Origin: Mastigamoeba balamuthi
Taxonomy: Eukaryota; Evosea; Mastigamoebida; Mastigamoebidae
Direction: 5' to 3'
NCBI GenBank assembly: GCA_902651635.1
Contig: CACRSC010000026.1
Location: 332,330-396,329 of the forward strand
DNA: 64,000 nt
Shown here: positions 10,232 to 21,335 of the stretch, in pieces
Layout: each line of letters starts with the position of its first letter
Numbering within the stretch: position 1 is the first letter of the stretch
Made by a program: the position numbers and the translations under genes
The notes under the pieces: model-generated
Seen by the model: the letters and a program-made list of their open reading frames with translations, nothing else
Told to the model about the DNA's origin: nothing
The model's database searches: none

Positions 10232-10859
10232 TCAGAGGCGCAGGTGCGTTTCCACGGCTTTGCGCAAGCCGGCCTTGTCGACGCCGACGACCTCGGCGAG
10301 CATGCGACCTCCCCTGTAGACCCTGAAGGTGGGGAACGCGCTGACGCCCTCGCTCTCGATGACGCTCTCGAGGTCGTCCCCGTTCACCTTGGCGAAGAGC
10401 GTGTCCTCCCCAAACTCAGCAGCCATCGCGTCGACCACTGGCGCCATCTGCTTGCACGGGGCGCACCCTGCGTACAACACAACGACGTTCTTCGATTATC
10501 GACGAGTGACGTTGGGAGAAACGGAAATCGCGTGGAGCTGTCCCCTCACACGTGGCGTAGAAATCGACGACGGCGAGGCACTCGGAGTTGACGACGTCGC
10601 GGAACTCCTCTGGGGTCTTGACGTGGCGCACGGGCACGGGCACAGGGGCCGCCGCTGCGGGAGACGGCGACCTGTTGGCGTTGAGCTGCGAGGCGTACCA
10701 CGAGTTGGGCGACTTGGCCTGGGCTGGCTGGTGCCTCGGGCACGTGCACCTCTCCTCCTCGGCCACCTGCGCACGAGGGGAGGGGGGTGAGCAGGTGCCC
10801 CGTGAGGGCTGTCGTGGTGTGGTGTGCATGTGTGCGTTTGTTTGCCTTGGCATCTTCAT
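10232..10859 (-). CDS. Thioredoxin-like protein with N-terminal extension
   Basis: Exons 10859-10550 and 10467-10232 give 181 residues. Splicing at GTGAGG...CGCAG rebuilds the active site exactly: the first exon ends VVDFYAT, the split codon is W, and the second begins CAPCKQMAP. The redox motif is therefore WCAPC at about residues 104-108. The cis-Pro strand FPTFRVYRGG and the final helix follow, so the C-terminal ~100 residues are a complete thioredoxin fold for dithiol-disulfide exchange. The first ~75 residues are Pro/Ala-rich with no clear signal; they may be partly intronic or UTR, so the start is uncertain. It is divergent from the ZIP transporter. Confidence 0.85.
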
Positions 10860-11490
10860 TTTGGGCCTATCGGAGGTATTCTCGAAACCTTCCTCGTGAG
10901 GCCGTAGAAAGAGCAGTGTGTCTGCCCTGACACTTGCGAGCGACAACACAAAGGGCGCATGATAATGATCGCAGATGCCCCGCACGGCTGGGCAGGGCAG
11001 TGCCACTCCCCCACCCCTCCATCGCCGAGAAGCACCCGAGAGGAAGCGATCTTTGGCGCATAAACGTCACAATTCACGGAAAAGAGAGCAACAGAAGGTG
11101 AGTGTCTCAAGAAGAGCGGTTCGTCCACTGTGCGGCGTTTGTGACTGCGGGGGCGGGCGCGGGGGCACACGGACCCTGCTCATGACCATCTCCGCGTGGC
11201 GGCCACACCCAGCCCACGTGGTCTTGCCGCAAATACGACACCTCGTCGGGTAGCACATGCTTCTGCGTGCGGGCGAGCGGCGGGAAACCGGAGCACAATG
11301 AAAGCACTGCGGAGAATATGTGCTGAAAGATTCTCGCCAGAAATATCGGCATAATGACGTGACCTCCACACCACACCACCCCCTTTTTCTCTTCCACCAC
11401 ACATTTTGTTGCACCGCCCTCTGTGTGGTGTGGAAGCCAAGAGCGCGTGGTGGAAAAGTACCCCCCCCTTTCCCGTTTGTACTCAGCCAG
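10860..11490. other. Divergent intergenic region
   Basis: 631 nt between thioredoxin (-) and the ZIP transporter (+). No gene is seen. GGAGAATATG near 11310 resembles the GAGAATATC motif of other divergent promoters here. Confidence 0.4.
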
Positions 11491-12803
11491 ATGGACTGTG
11501 CCACCGACGCCTGCCTCGCCCTCGCCGACAACAGCTCCTCGTCCGCCGAGGGCTCCCCGGCCTCCTCCTCGGGCGCGCTGACGCTGCGCGTGGTCGCCCT
11601 CTTCGTCGTGCTGGCCGCGGGCTTCACGGGCGTCGCCTCCCCGATGTTCGCCAAGCGCTCGCCCTCGTCGCCGGTCTTCACGATCTGCAAGACGTTCGGC
11701 GCCGGCATCATACTCGGCACCGCCTGTGCGTCAGCCTCCGACACGCCCCATACGCCGTTTCGGATTACGATTACGTATTTGTTCAACCGAAGCGTTCGTT
11801 TGGGCCCCCCGGTTATGCGAGCGGATTCGAGCGAGTCTCAACGGTCTTCTTTTCCACGGCGCAGTCATACACGTGCTTCCGGACGCCAGCGAGACGATGG
11901 AGCAGGCGATGCCGGACGTGGACTACCCGGTCTCGCAGTCGCTGGCGCTGGCAGCGGTCATGGTGACGCTGGCCATCGAGCAGCTGGCGGCCATGTACTT
12001 CTCGCGGGAGCACTCGCAGAGCGGGCACTCGTGCAAGAACGGCGGCCAGTGCGAGGCGACGGGCCAGGTCAACGCCGACAAGGCCAACGAGAACACGGGC
12101 CTGCTGGGCAAGCAGAGGGAGCAGGAGAGCACCGAGGGGCCCACGAACGAGGAGGCCATGGACTCGGTGACGCACCGCCTGCACCACCACCACCAGCACC
12201 AGCACTCGGCCCTCGTCGCCGACGGCGGGAGGTCGTTTGTCATCGCCCACGTCCTCGAGATCGGAATCGGCATCCACTCGGTAGGCTTCTCTCGTCCGGG
12301 TTTTCGCGGGTGTCTGACGGGTCTGCAGGTGATCATCGGGATGGCTCTGGGAGTGTCGGCGGACTCGTCCGAGGTCAGGGCGCTGCTCATCGCGCTGTCG
12401 TTCCACCAGCTGTTCGAGGGCATGGCGTTGGGTGTGTGCGTGCTCGAGGCGTCGCTGGGCCTTGCCCGCCGAGTCCTCGCGGTGCTCATCTTCACGCTGG
12501 CGACACCGCTCGGCATCGCCATCGGCATCTGGCTCTCGTCGCGCAGCGCGGCTGACTCAACCAGCTCGCTGCTTACGCAGTGTATCCTCGACTCGCTGAG
12601 CGCTGGTATTCTTATCTACATGGCTCTGGTCGATATGGTAAGTTCCCAGTTCCCGTCCAATAGCTTCCGACACAGATTCCCGCGGTCAACAGGTGTCCGA
12701 GGACTTCCACGCCAGCAAGAAGGGACCGGGGATCCAGTTCTGCATGCTTGTGGCTCTCATTCTTGGTGGAACTGTGATGGCCATCATCGGAATATGGGCA
12801 TAA
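11491..12803 (+). CDS. ZIP-family divalent metal transporter
   Basis: 356 residues from exons 11491-11725, 11865-12280, 12329-12637 and 12693-12803; all phases agree. Hydrophobic segments lie at about residues 31-50, 60-82, 105-120, 195-215, 225-255, 260-280, 295-315 and 335-354, giving roughly the eight helices of ZIP (SLC39) transporters. The metal-site helices are recognisable: LEIGIGIHSVIIG for TM4 and FHQLFEGMALG for TM5. A His-rich cytosolic loop (HHHHQHQH) lies between TM3 and TM4, as in Zn/Fe importers of the IRT/ZRT type. Expected role: uptake of Zn2+ or Fe2+ across the plasma or a vesicular membrane. The last exon encodes the final helix. Metal preference cannot be read from sequence alone. 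Confidence 0.92.
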
Positions 12804-13299
12804 GCGAGTGTTGTGAATTTTTCTTTTCGTTGCCTTGCGCGAAACAAGCAAAGGACAACATAAGGACACATGAAATTCTCGGAAAAAGAAAAAAAGAAGA
12901 ATCATACCAGCACGGCAACCCGCAGAGAGAAAATACTCAGATTTCTCCAATTTTGAAAACTCATACGAGTTCATTACTAACATCAACCGAATGATAAACA
13001 CAAGCTCGATTTTTTAAAAAAAATATCTTCGGAATACTGACTGCCTGAAGGTATCTGTTGTCTTGCCTGTTGTCTCTCGGCACTGCATTGTGGTGGCACT
13101 GCGTTGTGTCTCTCTCGGCACTGCCTGAAACTTTGCAGAAACATTGCAGTGCTATGTGCGTCGATACTGTCACGAAGGGGCAACACCACAAACCAAACGC
13201 AGAGAGTTCTCTGTCTGTTCGTCAGTACTGGACTGTTCAGCATGAATTCCTCGAATTTGAGGCCCTTCTGGTTTGTTTCATCTCCACAGGTCGACGGAG
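12804..13299. other. Intergenic
   Basis: AT-richer 3' flank of the ZIP gene; nothing recognisable. Confidence 0.4.
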
Positions 13300-13740
13300 G
13301 TGTTGCGTGCCCAACTCACGCCAACGTTCTGTGGGGGCCACTCGACCCACCTGGCTTCGCTCATCTCGCGGTCGATCTGGCTCGCCGGCGCGACTTCTGC
13401 AGGAAGTCACTCTCGGTGGCCACGAAGTTGGAGTGGTGGATCCACTCAATCTTCCTCCACAGCTGCTCGTCCGCATTCCTCAGAATGTTGTAGCTCTCCT
13501 CGTGGAGCTCACGCATCGCGGCCTGGTAGGCCCCCTTGGTCTTGTGGAGGAGCAGATGGCCACCGAATCCCGAAATTGGCTCGCCCTTTTCTTTATGAGC
13601 GCCAGCCACAGGACAGTCCCGTCCGGGCGGCGGTGCATGAGCTGCATGCTGTCGCTGACGGCCTTGGACAGGCTCTGAACCAGCTGCGAGACCTTGGGGT
13701 ACTTGAATTAGAACCACTCCTTGGCCTCCTCGACCACAAC
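13300..13740 (-). pseudogene. Decayed Nudix-like gene
   Basis: Reading the minus strand, protein-like sequence runs EEAKEWF, then a TAA stop at 13710-13708, then FKYPKVSQLVQSLSKAV and PDGTVLWLAL. Near 13585-13597 the frame shifts within an AAAGAAAAGGG run and continues GEPISGFGGHLL...GAYQAAMRELHEES. A second shift near 13380 leads into ASQIDREMSEARWVEWPP. The FGG ... AAMRELHEES block resembles a Nudix box (GG...E..AAxREL.EE), though the box is imperfect. One stop plus two shifts suggest a pseudogene. An unrecognised set of introns or sequence errors is the alternative. Confidence 0.4.
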
Positions 13741-14778
13741 ACCGAGAGACGCGCGCCACCGAGCGCGTCCGGCGGCTCTGCCTGCTCTGTGAGCTCCTGT
13801 GCATGCCGCGGAGTTGGCGCAACGACCTGTGGGGCCCCACGGAGCAGACTTGAAGTGGCACTCGGACTCGAGGGTCGGGGATGGGCTGGCGATACTGGGG
13901 GACGGGGCGCCTGCGATGTGACAAAGCAGAACTGCTTGCCGTTTATTTTGTGCTCTCTTTCTTGTCGATGTCTTGGGGGGCTGCGGGGCACCGGGGCGGA
14001 TGTTTCTCAAGTGGAGCAGAGAGCTTGTGCTGTGTGCTGTGCGGGTGCTGTGGTGCGTGTGCGTGGTCCCCCACTGGCTGTGTTGCCGTTGGCACTGCTT
14101 CTGTGGCACATGCGGCAGCAGCACACAGCGAGAAGAGCACCACGTCGCCTGCCACTGCGCCCCCCCCACACGCGCGAGCGTGCTGGTCGTCGGCAGAGTG
14201 CGCGTTCAGGTGTGTGAATACTACTACAAAAGAGTTAAACCAAAAGTATGCAGGAAAGAGAGCAATAAATGCAGCAGCAGAAACACGACGCTCTTTGGCA
14301 AAGAAGTGGTCTCATATCAACAAGCTCATTGTTTATGGTTAGGAGATAGAGACAATAAAGGGATCAATGGTGAAGATTTGGCTGACCAAGTAATAAGGAG
14401 GAAATCAGGCAAAGTTGAAAAGCTGAGGAGGTGAGGGGTACAGCCCTCAGGCAGGTGAGTGGCTCGACCAGTGGACCTGCCCAGTATCACGGCGATTGAG
14501 TTGCATACTATGTGTTGTGTGCAGGCAGCTCCACCCCTTCCGAGGAACACCCACGTGGCCTCGAGAAAGTGAAGGCGAGTGGACAGAGCTCTCTGTGGCC
14601 CCGTCTCACGCACAACCAAGTCCTATCAGAACCTGGTCTGATCTGCTTGGAGATTTAGTAGCTTCTCATCAGAAATTATTCATCTTGTTGTTGTAAAGGT
14701 CACAGACAGAATTCGCCAATGTGTTGGTGTGTTGTTTGTATGTTCACTCGTTCTGTTCTGACTTGGCCAGGCCAAAAT
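13741..14778. other. Intergenic
   Basis: No supported gene; low-complexity C/A-rich stretches only. It separates the Nudix-like remnant from the 3' end of SAM synthetase. Confidence 0.35.
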
Positions 14779-16106
14779 TCACGGTACTGCCCCACAGGAG
14801 GACGCGATCCGATCAGCCACGTCGGTCTGTTCCCATGAGAAGTCCGGTTCGCGCCTTCCGAAGTGCCCTGTGGAATCTCACTGTGAGTGCCGTCAACCCT
14901 GCTCCATTACTGTCAGATGTCTAACCATAGTTGGTTGTCCTCTTGAAGATGGGGCGGTCGAGCTGCAGCTCGCGGACCATCGCGAAGGGGCGCACATCGA
15001 AGAAGTCGTGCACGACCTTCTGGATGGTCTCGCGGGGCACCTTCTGCGTCCCGTGCGGGTCGACGAAGACGCTCAGGGCGTCGGCGCTGCCGATGGCGTA
15101 GGCCAGCTGCACCTCGACCCTGTCGGCCAGCCCCGCAGCCACGAGGTTCTTGGCGATGTACCTCGCGTAGTACGCGGCGGTCCTGTCGACCTTGGAGGCG
15201 TCCTTGCCGCTGAACGCGCCCCCGCCGTGGTTGCCGATGCCGCCGTACGTGTCCTGTATGATCTTGCGGCCCGTGCAGCCCGTGTCGGCGACGGGCCCGC
15301 CGACGACGAAGCGTCCCGTGTTGTTGATGAGCACCGCAGTCCTCTCGTCGAGCCACTTGCCCAGCACGGGGCGCACGACCCTCGACAGCACGTCGGCCCT
15401 GATCTGCTGCAGCGACACGTCGGGGTCGTGCTGCGCCGCGACGACGACCGTCTCGGCCCTCCTGGGCTTCCCGTCGGCCCCGTACTCGACCGTCACCTGC
15501 GTCTTGCCGTCGGGGCGCAGGTACGGCAGAGTGCCGTCCTTGCGCACGTCTGCGAGGCGCTTGGCGAGGTGCTGGGCGAGCAGCACGGGCAGGGGCATGA
15601 GCTCGGGGGTCTCGTTGGTCGCGTAGCCCGTCATCATTCCCTGGTCGCCCGCGCCGGGCTCCTCGCGGGCCACCGCCAGCGCGATGTCGGGGCTCTGCTC
15701 GTGGATCGACGTCAGCACGCCCACGCTCTGGTAGTCGAACCCGTACTCGGGCTTCGTGTACCCCACCTCCTTGAGCACTCCGCGGGCTGCAATTGTCGCG
15801 GAAGACGCGCCTTAGCCATTTCTATGCGGATTCCGCAGAGCAGACGAACCGATACGGGAGTAGTCGACCGAGGTAGAAGTGGTGATCTCGCCGGCGATCA
15901 CGATGAACCCCATGCCCGCGAGCACCTCGCAGGCAACGCGTGCGTGGCTGTCTCCCGTCAGGATCTCGTCGAGTATCGTGTCCGCGATCAGGTCGCAGAC
16001 CTGGATCGCGGGAGATGAGCAGCGGATTTGCGGGGATGGCATCCACCTTGTCGGGGTGGCCCTCGGTGACGGCCTCGGATGTGAAAACCCAGCCTCCCTT
16101 GTCCAT
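14779..16106 (-). CDS. metK: S-adenosylmethionine synthetase
   Basis: 386 residues from minus-strand exons 16106-16047, 16000-15850, 15786-14926 and 14867-14779. The N-terminus reads [20 protein letters not shown] and joins [14 protein letters not shown], the classic start of methionine adenosyltransferase. [12 protein letters not shown] and [15 protein letters not shown], which bind ATP and phosphate, are intact. The third exon appears to end at NYG followed by TAG, but a small last exon restores [12 protein letters not shown], giving the normal family length. It makes S-adenosylmethionine from methionine and ATP in the cytosol, the methyl donor for enzymes such as the PCIF1 homologue at 1.5 kb. 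Confidence 0.97.
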
Positions 16107-16360
16107 TTCGAGTTTCTTCTGTGACGAATCTGCGCGTCTGGATCGGAGCCTAATGCACGAAATGGCACCTGTCTACTCATTCCCAACCCGCTACTGCCGA
16201 GCGATTATCTGCATACATGGGCAGTTCGGATTCACAGAGACTCGCATTATCAGACACGTGTGGAGAGGGTGTCCCGAAGTATGGGTGGGGGAAAGATCAG
16301 TGCATTTGTTCTTCTGTTGTTGGCACAACAGATTGGAAAGACCTCCTCGTTCTTTCTCTT

Positions 16361-19300
16361 TTATGGAGACGACACAACTGCCCTGGATTTGCGATCACCC
16401 GGCCTCTGGAACTCAAAGTGGAACGACTGCGCTGTGTCCCTGTCGCAGTGCGACATCATGGCCACAGGGACCACAGCCTCGGGACCCAGGTCACCCGAGT
16501 CCCTCCCCTGGTCCTGCTCTGCGCTCAGGCCATGCAGAAGCTCGAACTGGCCCAGAGAGGCGAACGTCGACGGCCACCTGTGCAGGACCTGAAAGATAGT
16601 GGGCCTCTGATCTGGGACGGCCTCCCAGCACTGATACAGCAGCTCAACGACCTCCCTCGGCATGCTGGCATCCGGCTCTGGATGCTGCGCCATCTGGTTC
16701 ATCTGCACAGAGCTCGAGGAGCTCTTGTTGAGTGACCCTTTGCCAGACAGTACAGCGGTCACGGGGGAAGCTGGTTCGGCAGACACACGTTTCGTCTGGA
16801 ACAGCTCCCACAGAACCACTCCGAGCGCCCAGACGTCCGTGGCAGTCGTCAACACCGACCCACTAGCCACCTCTGGCGCGGTCCACTCCTCCTCCTTGCG
16901 TTCGAGATGCGGCTGCAGGGATGTCGGTGTGTCCTTGGCCACGAACGTCCCCGAGTACCAGAAGTCCGACACTTTGGTGGTCATCTTGTCATCGATCAAG
17001 AGGTTCCGCGTGGAGATGCTTCCATGAACGACAGGCGGGTTGGCAGCATGCAGATACGCGATGCCCTTGACAACGTCAAATGCAATGGCGATGAGTGAAT
17101 ACACGCCCAGTTGCCCCCTGTTCTTGGCAAGGAAGTCCCTGAGAGACCCTCCTGGCATGAACTCGCAGACAACCCACAGCTCTGTCTTCAGCTCGCAGTA
17201 GCCCATGAGCATGAGGAGGTTTGGGTGACGCAGTTTGTGCATTAGGGCAATGACCTCCTTGATGGTCGTCAGTTCTGTCTTGGTGATCTCCTTCTTGTCG
17301 ATGACCCGGATTGCCACAGTGGTTCCGTGCCAGTCGCCCCTATGTAGCTTCCCAAACTTGCCTTTGCCAACCTGCTCGTTAATCTCCAGCTCGGGCCTCC
17401 GAATGTTGAGGAACGAGAGAGTCCTCTTCGAGTAGGCGAAGATGGCGAGTATCAGGCCCAGAATAAACAGCCCTGAAACGCCAAGGCTGCAAGCAAGCGC
17501 CAGAGTGAGCCCGAGCATCTTTTCCTTGGACTGACGGGACCTGTCATTTGTGTCTCCGCTCTCGGAGCCAGTCACTGCTCCTCGAACACTGAAATTCGCT
17601 GTGAACGGCTCGACGACAAAGCCATCTGAATCCCACGCGGTTATGTACACCTGATTGAACCCCTGGTTGCTGCAGGTCATCCCGGCGTTCCCCTTGCAGT
17701 CAATGAATGGCCCAATGCGAATTTGTCCGACGTCGAACGACCTCTTCGAGTAAATGGTGTCGGTTATGAGCTTGCTGGTAACGTCGGTATCGCCTTCTAT
17801 GGCGCTGAGTACAGTAGAGAGGAATGTGCCTACGAAGAACCCCCGAAATGACGACTCTCCTCTGTCCAACTCGGAGACCCATTGCTCGTATTGCTGCCTG
17901 AGGGGGTTCGACGTCGACAGAATAGCCAGTGGAGGTGTCTTGCAGAGAAGACGAACGCCTGACAGAGCGCCTAGCGGCGCACCGATCCCCATGAGCGCCC
18001 TCAGAAGCATGTCCTCTGGTACGTCGGAGCACAGAACCTTGGTCTTGTTTTTACTTTCAGGTGCGGATTTGAGCAGAGAGTCGAGGAACTGAGCAGCACA
18101 TGAGGGCTTCCCAGCGAATATCCACGCGTCCGCCTGAGTGAGTTGTTTTGATAATGGGCCCACTACATTCCCAGCGAAGGCGTGATCTATGAAATCCTGT
18201 CCTCGGTTCATCCTGATGATCGAATCCCAGTACTCTGCTCCGTCCGGATCATTACTGTGAACCACGCCAACTCTGGCAGTGGGAAGCCGACTCTGGATAT
18301 ATCGAAGCGCCACAGCAACCTCCTGATCCGTTGGCGGCACAATAGAGAAAACGGCTCTCCGGGAAGATGCAATAAATACACGAGAGCCGGAGAGCGGGGC
18401 AATGATCGGAATGTTGTCGTTGCCATTATCCAGTGCGTATTGAGCCGAGTTTCTATCAACCCCGACAAGAGCATTGATGCCAGACCGGAGAAGACGCTGG
18501 ACATTGGCCGTTCCGTTAGATCCTCGAATGGTCTCCGCCCAAATCAGCGGTTCGAGTGGCGAGTGGTCGCTGTTTGCGGAGGCCAGTGCCGCGCTCAGAC
18601 CGAGATGGAACATGTTTCCCAGCATGGCCTGCTCCCCGTCCTGCGCCAGTGACACACCCACCAGAGTCCTCCTCGCCTTTGGAACCATGTGGGCTGTACA
18701 CACGGGAGAGTGGAATGAAGAGGAAGGGTCCTGGATGAGAGCCCCAGTGCGGAGATCGAGCTTGTTGAAGAACAACGAGTGGGATCCCTGATTGCACCAG
18801 TCGTCGGCGGTCTGGGGGTGCCTGCCGTCGCCGTAGGGACCGAACACGACCCCGTGGACGTTAAAGGCCCGATGTGAACGAAACACTGTGTCGAGCAACC
18901 TGCCCCGGGTCAGAGGCCACCCGTACAACTCCAGCGACCTGATGGCGGCCATCGTTATGAATCTCCCGATGACGTAACCCTCGAGTGCGAACGAATCTGT
19001 TGTCGTACAGTTGTTCCTGTGCATGGAATCGTTGAACGCCCTGTGTCCCAGCCGTTTTTGAGTGAGGAGAAAGTCAGGTGGGGGACGCACCCGAGAATGG
19101 CTGCACTAGAGACTCCTTGTGGTGTGGGTGCCATCGAGTATACAGAGCAGTCGAGTTCCGATAATCTGTTTCGCGTTTCCGCGACGAAGCTCCCCCACTC
19201 GATTGGCGGGACATTCTGAATGCACAGAAACTTGACTCCGCGGGCGCCCCGAGTAGCCATCTCCCTGATCACTGGAACTGTCGTTGCGCCGGTCGCCAGG

Positions 19301-20058
19301 AGCACCACAACTCTGGGGTATCTCGTCTGGCCGGTTGGCGAGGTGAGGATTGTCTTCACCACCGACTCAGCCGTCTCTGTCCCCGAAAGCGGTGCCACCG
19401 CCAAGGGCTGCACTCCGAGTGCCGCTAGGGCCCGGGCCAGGCTCTCCCTGGCCTCTCTGCCGTCGGGTGTGTCCACGTGAACGATGGCGGTGCTGTTGAG
19501 CTCGTCGAAATTTCGGGAGAGAAACACCGCTGCTGCCCTCGTCTCCTCGTCGATGCCCACGCGCAGATTCACGACGCCCACACGCCCATCGGCACCCACG
19601 ACGAGGCTACGGTCTCGTAGACCTCGCGTGCTGGTGAATGCACCGACCAGAGGCACCGGAGTGCCCACACTGCCGGCCAGAAGGCGGATCTCGTCGACAA
19701 TTGTGCGGCTCGCCGTGGGACCTACTGGGGCAGCTAGAAGAAATGCTCCGATGTCGCAGATCAGAGAGCGGGCATTGCGAGCGCTCTGGACGCCGCTGCT
19801 GTCGTTGTCGTCGAGCCAAACGTCGGTGAAGCGGAGGCGAGAGACGTCGTTGGCGTCAGCAAAAGCCGCCCGAATGCCAGAGACGATGCTCCTGTGCCAC
19901 TCGACGCTCTGTGACGACGTCAGGCCCACGACGACGTCCGGGGAAGAGCGCGTCACGGCCGGCTCGGAGTAGCCGAGCCGATCGCAGCCCGCGCGGCGAG
20001 CAGCGAGCGAGGCGCCGGCCAGGAGAGCCAGTAGAGCAGCACCGGAGAAAAACTGCAT
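16361..20058 (-). CDS. Receptor-like pseudokinase with tandem PBP-like ectodomains
   Basis: 1215 residues from exons 20058-19091 and 19040-16361. A signal peptide (MQFFSGAALLALLAGA) is followed by two periplasmic-binding-protein-like domains at about 24-430 and 445-800, resembling the ligand-binding regions of natriuretic-peptide receptors. One transmembrane helix lies at about 831-859 and a tyrosine-kinase-like domain at about 880-1146. The Gly loop (GKGKFG) and APE motif are kept. The VAIK lysine is Arg (VAIR, ~901), HRD is HGS (~995), and DFG is DFW (~1015), so phosphotransfer is unlikely. Likely role: sensing an extracellular small molecule and signalling through a scaffold-like intracellular domain. 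No cyclase domain follows before the stop. An upstream ATG at 20127 would give a longer signal-anchor N-terminus. Confidence 0.88.
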
Positions 20059-20403
20059 CCACAACAGTGTGTTGCTCGTTTGTTGAGTGGAGTTGTGGGG
20101 TTTTTCCCTCTGGTGTTGAATTTTCATCCGGAGTCCGTTTCATGAACTCGGACTTTGGAGCTCATGCACGGATGCTGCCGTGTATATCTGTCTGAGCACT
20201 AGTCAATCCAGGTCAACCATAGTTGCAGAAGAAAGTTCAGTATGCAAATGGATGTCTGCGTAAAACCAGAAACTGTGTTTCGGGCCGTCTTTCGCGGAAT
20301 TGGTGCGAGTGAACTGTAAGCAAGGCAGTGGCACCTTACTAGTTGCTTACGTGGCATGATCGTCTCATTATTTCGGCGGAATAACGTGTTTGCCCGTGAG
20401 ACT
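20059..20403. other. Intergenic
   Basis: Upstream of the receptor gene and downstream of the membrane-protein gene, which is also on the minus strand. No gene seen. Confidence 0.4.
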
Positions 20404-21092
20404 TCACATCTCGGACACCATCCGGAAGGAACGCAGAACTGTACTCAACTGCACTGCAACGATTGGCGACATCATAAGCGTTGGCGCAAGTGGGAGCAGC
20501 CTGTACGTGAGGTGAGACACACTGGCACAGGTGTGGGAAATGTACCCGACGTAGAACAGCACCAGTGTGGCAATCCACGAGACCATGTGGAGGATAGTGT
20601 GCACCGCCATTACCACACCGATCTAGCCGGATTGGTGTCAAGACTGACTGTGGATGCTACTGGAGCTGAGTACCACAACAAGAGCTGTCCTGGACCGCTT
20701 CGATAGAGCAAGGAGGATGGCGACACATTGGGCGAGTCCAACAGGGCCGTCGGCAACTCCGATCAGCGAGCAGACGAAGAACCCGTCGTGGAAGCTGCTG
20801 GACTGCGAGGGCATCAGCGCGAGGATGACCACAGCCCAGAGGAGCAGGAGTAGGAACGCCAGCTGGAGGCGCCGGGATGGTGGGTGGGAGGGTTCGAGTT
20901 TGGTTAAGAAGAGACTAACGGGACTGACGCAAAGGAGCGCCAGCGCACAGCGCAGAACACCGTGGAGCAGAGCAGAGTGCAGGATGTGCTGGGTGTTCTG
21001 TCGTTACCCGCGACAGGCCTGAGCAGAGGCTCCGAGTCCTCGGCGCAACTCAGAGAGTTGAAGCAGTGTGACGAGCGATCAGTAGTGTCCAT
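20404..21092 (-). CDS. Small multi-pass membrane protein
   Basis: Proposed exons are 21092-20925, 20862-20674 and 20622-20404, giving 191 residues. Joining the last two exons makes one smooth helix (TALVVIGVVMAVHTIL) out of two halves, which supports that intron. Hydrophobic stretches are LAFLLLLLWAVVILALM, PVGLAQCVAILLAL, the joined helix with SWIATLVLFYVGYI, and a weaker one near LAPTLMMSPIVAV. No family is recognised. The first intron is uncertain: reading through it in another frame gives a further hydrophobic stretch, ALLHGVLRCALALLC, so the N-terminus may differ. Confidence 0.5.
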
Positions 21093-21335
21093 CGCCAGTA
21101 CGTTTATGCCTTTGGGTGTCTTTTGTGAACCGGGAAAAATCTCTTCCCCTAAATCGCCGGCGAAGTGTGCGATGGCCATGGAGAGAACCTAGGTGTCCCA
21201 GTGTGGCCCGGGCAGTCCCTATCTTGCTTGCGTCTGGCAGTCACCCCAATATTTCCCTCTTGGGGGCTTGCAGTTTGAGTGCAATCTTCCTACACAGATA
21301 TTTTGCCACAAAAAACCACCGCAGGCAGGGCTGCC

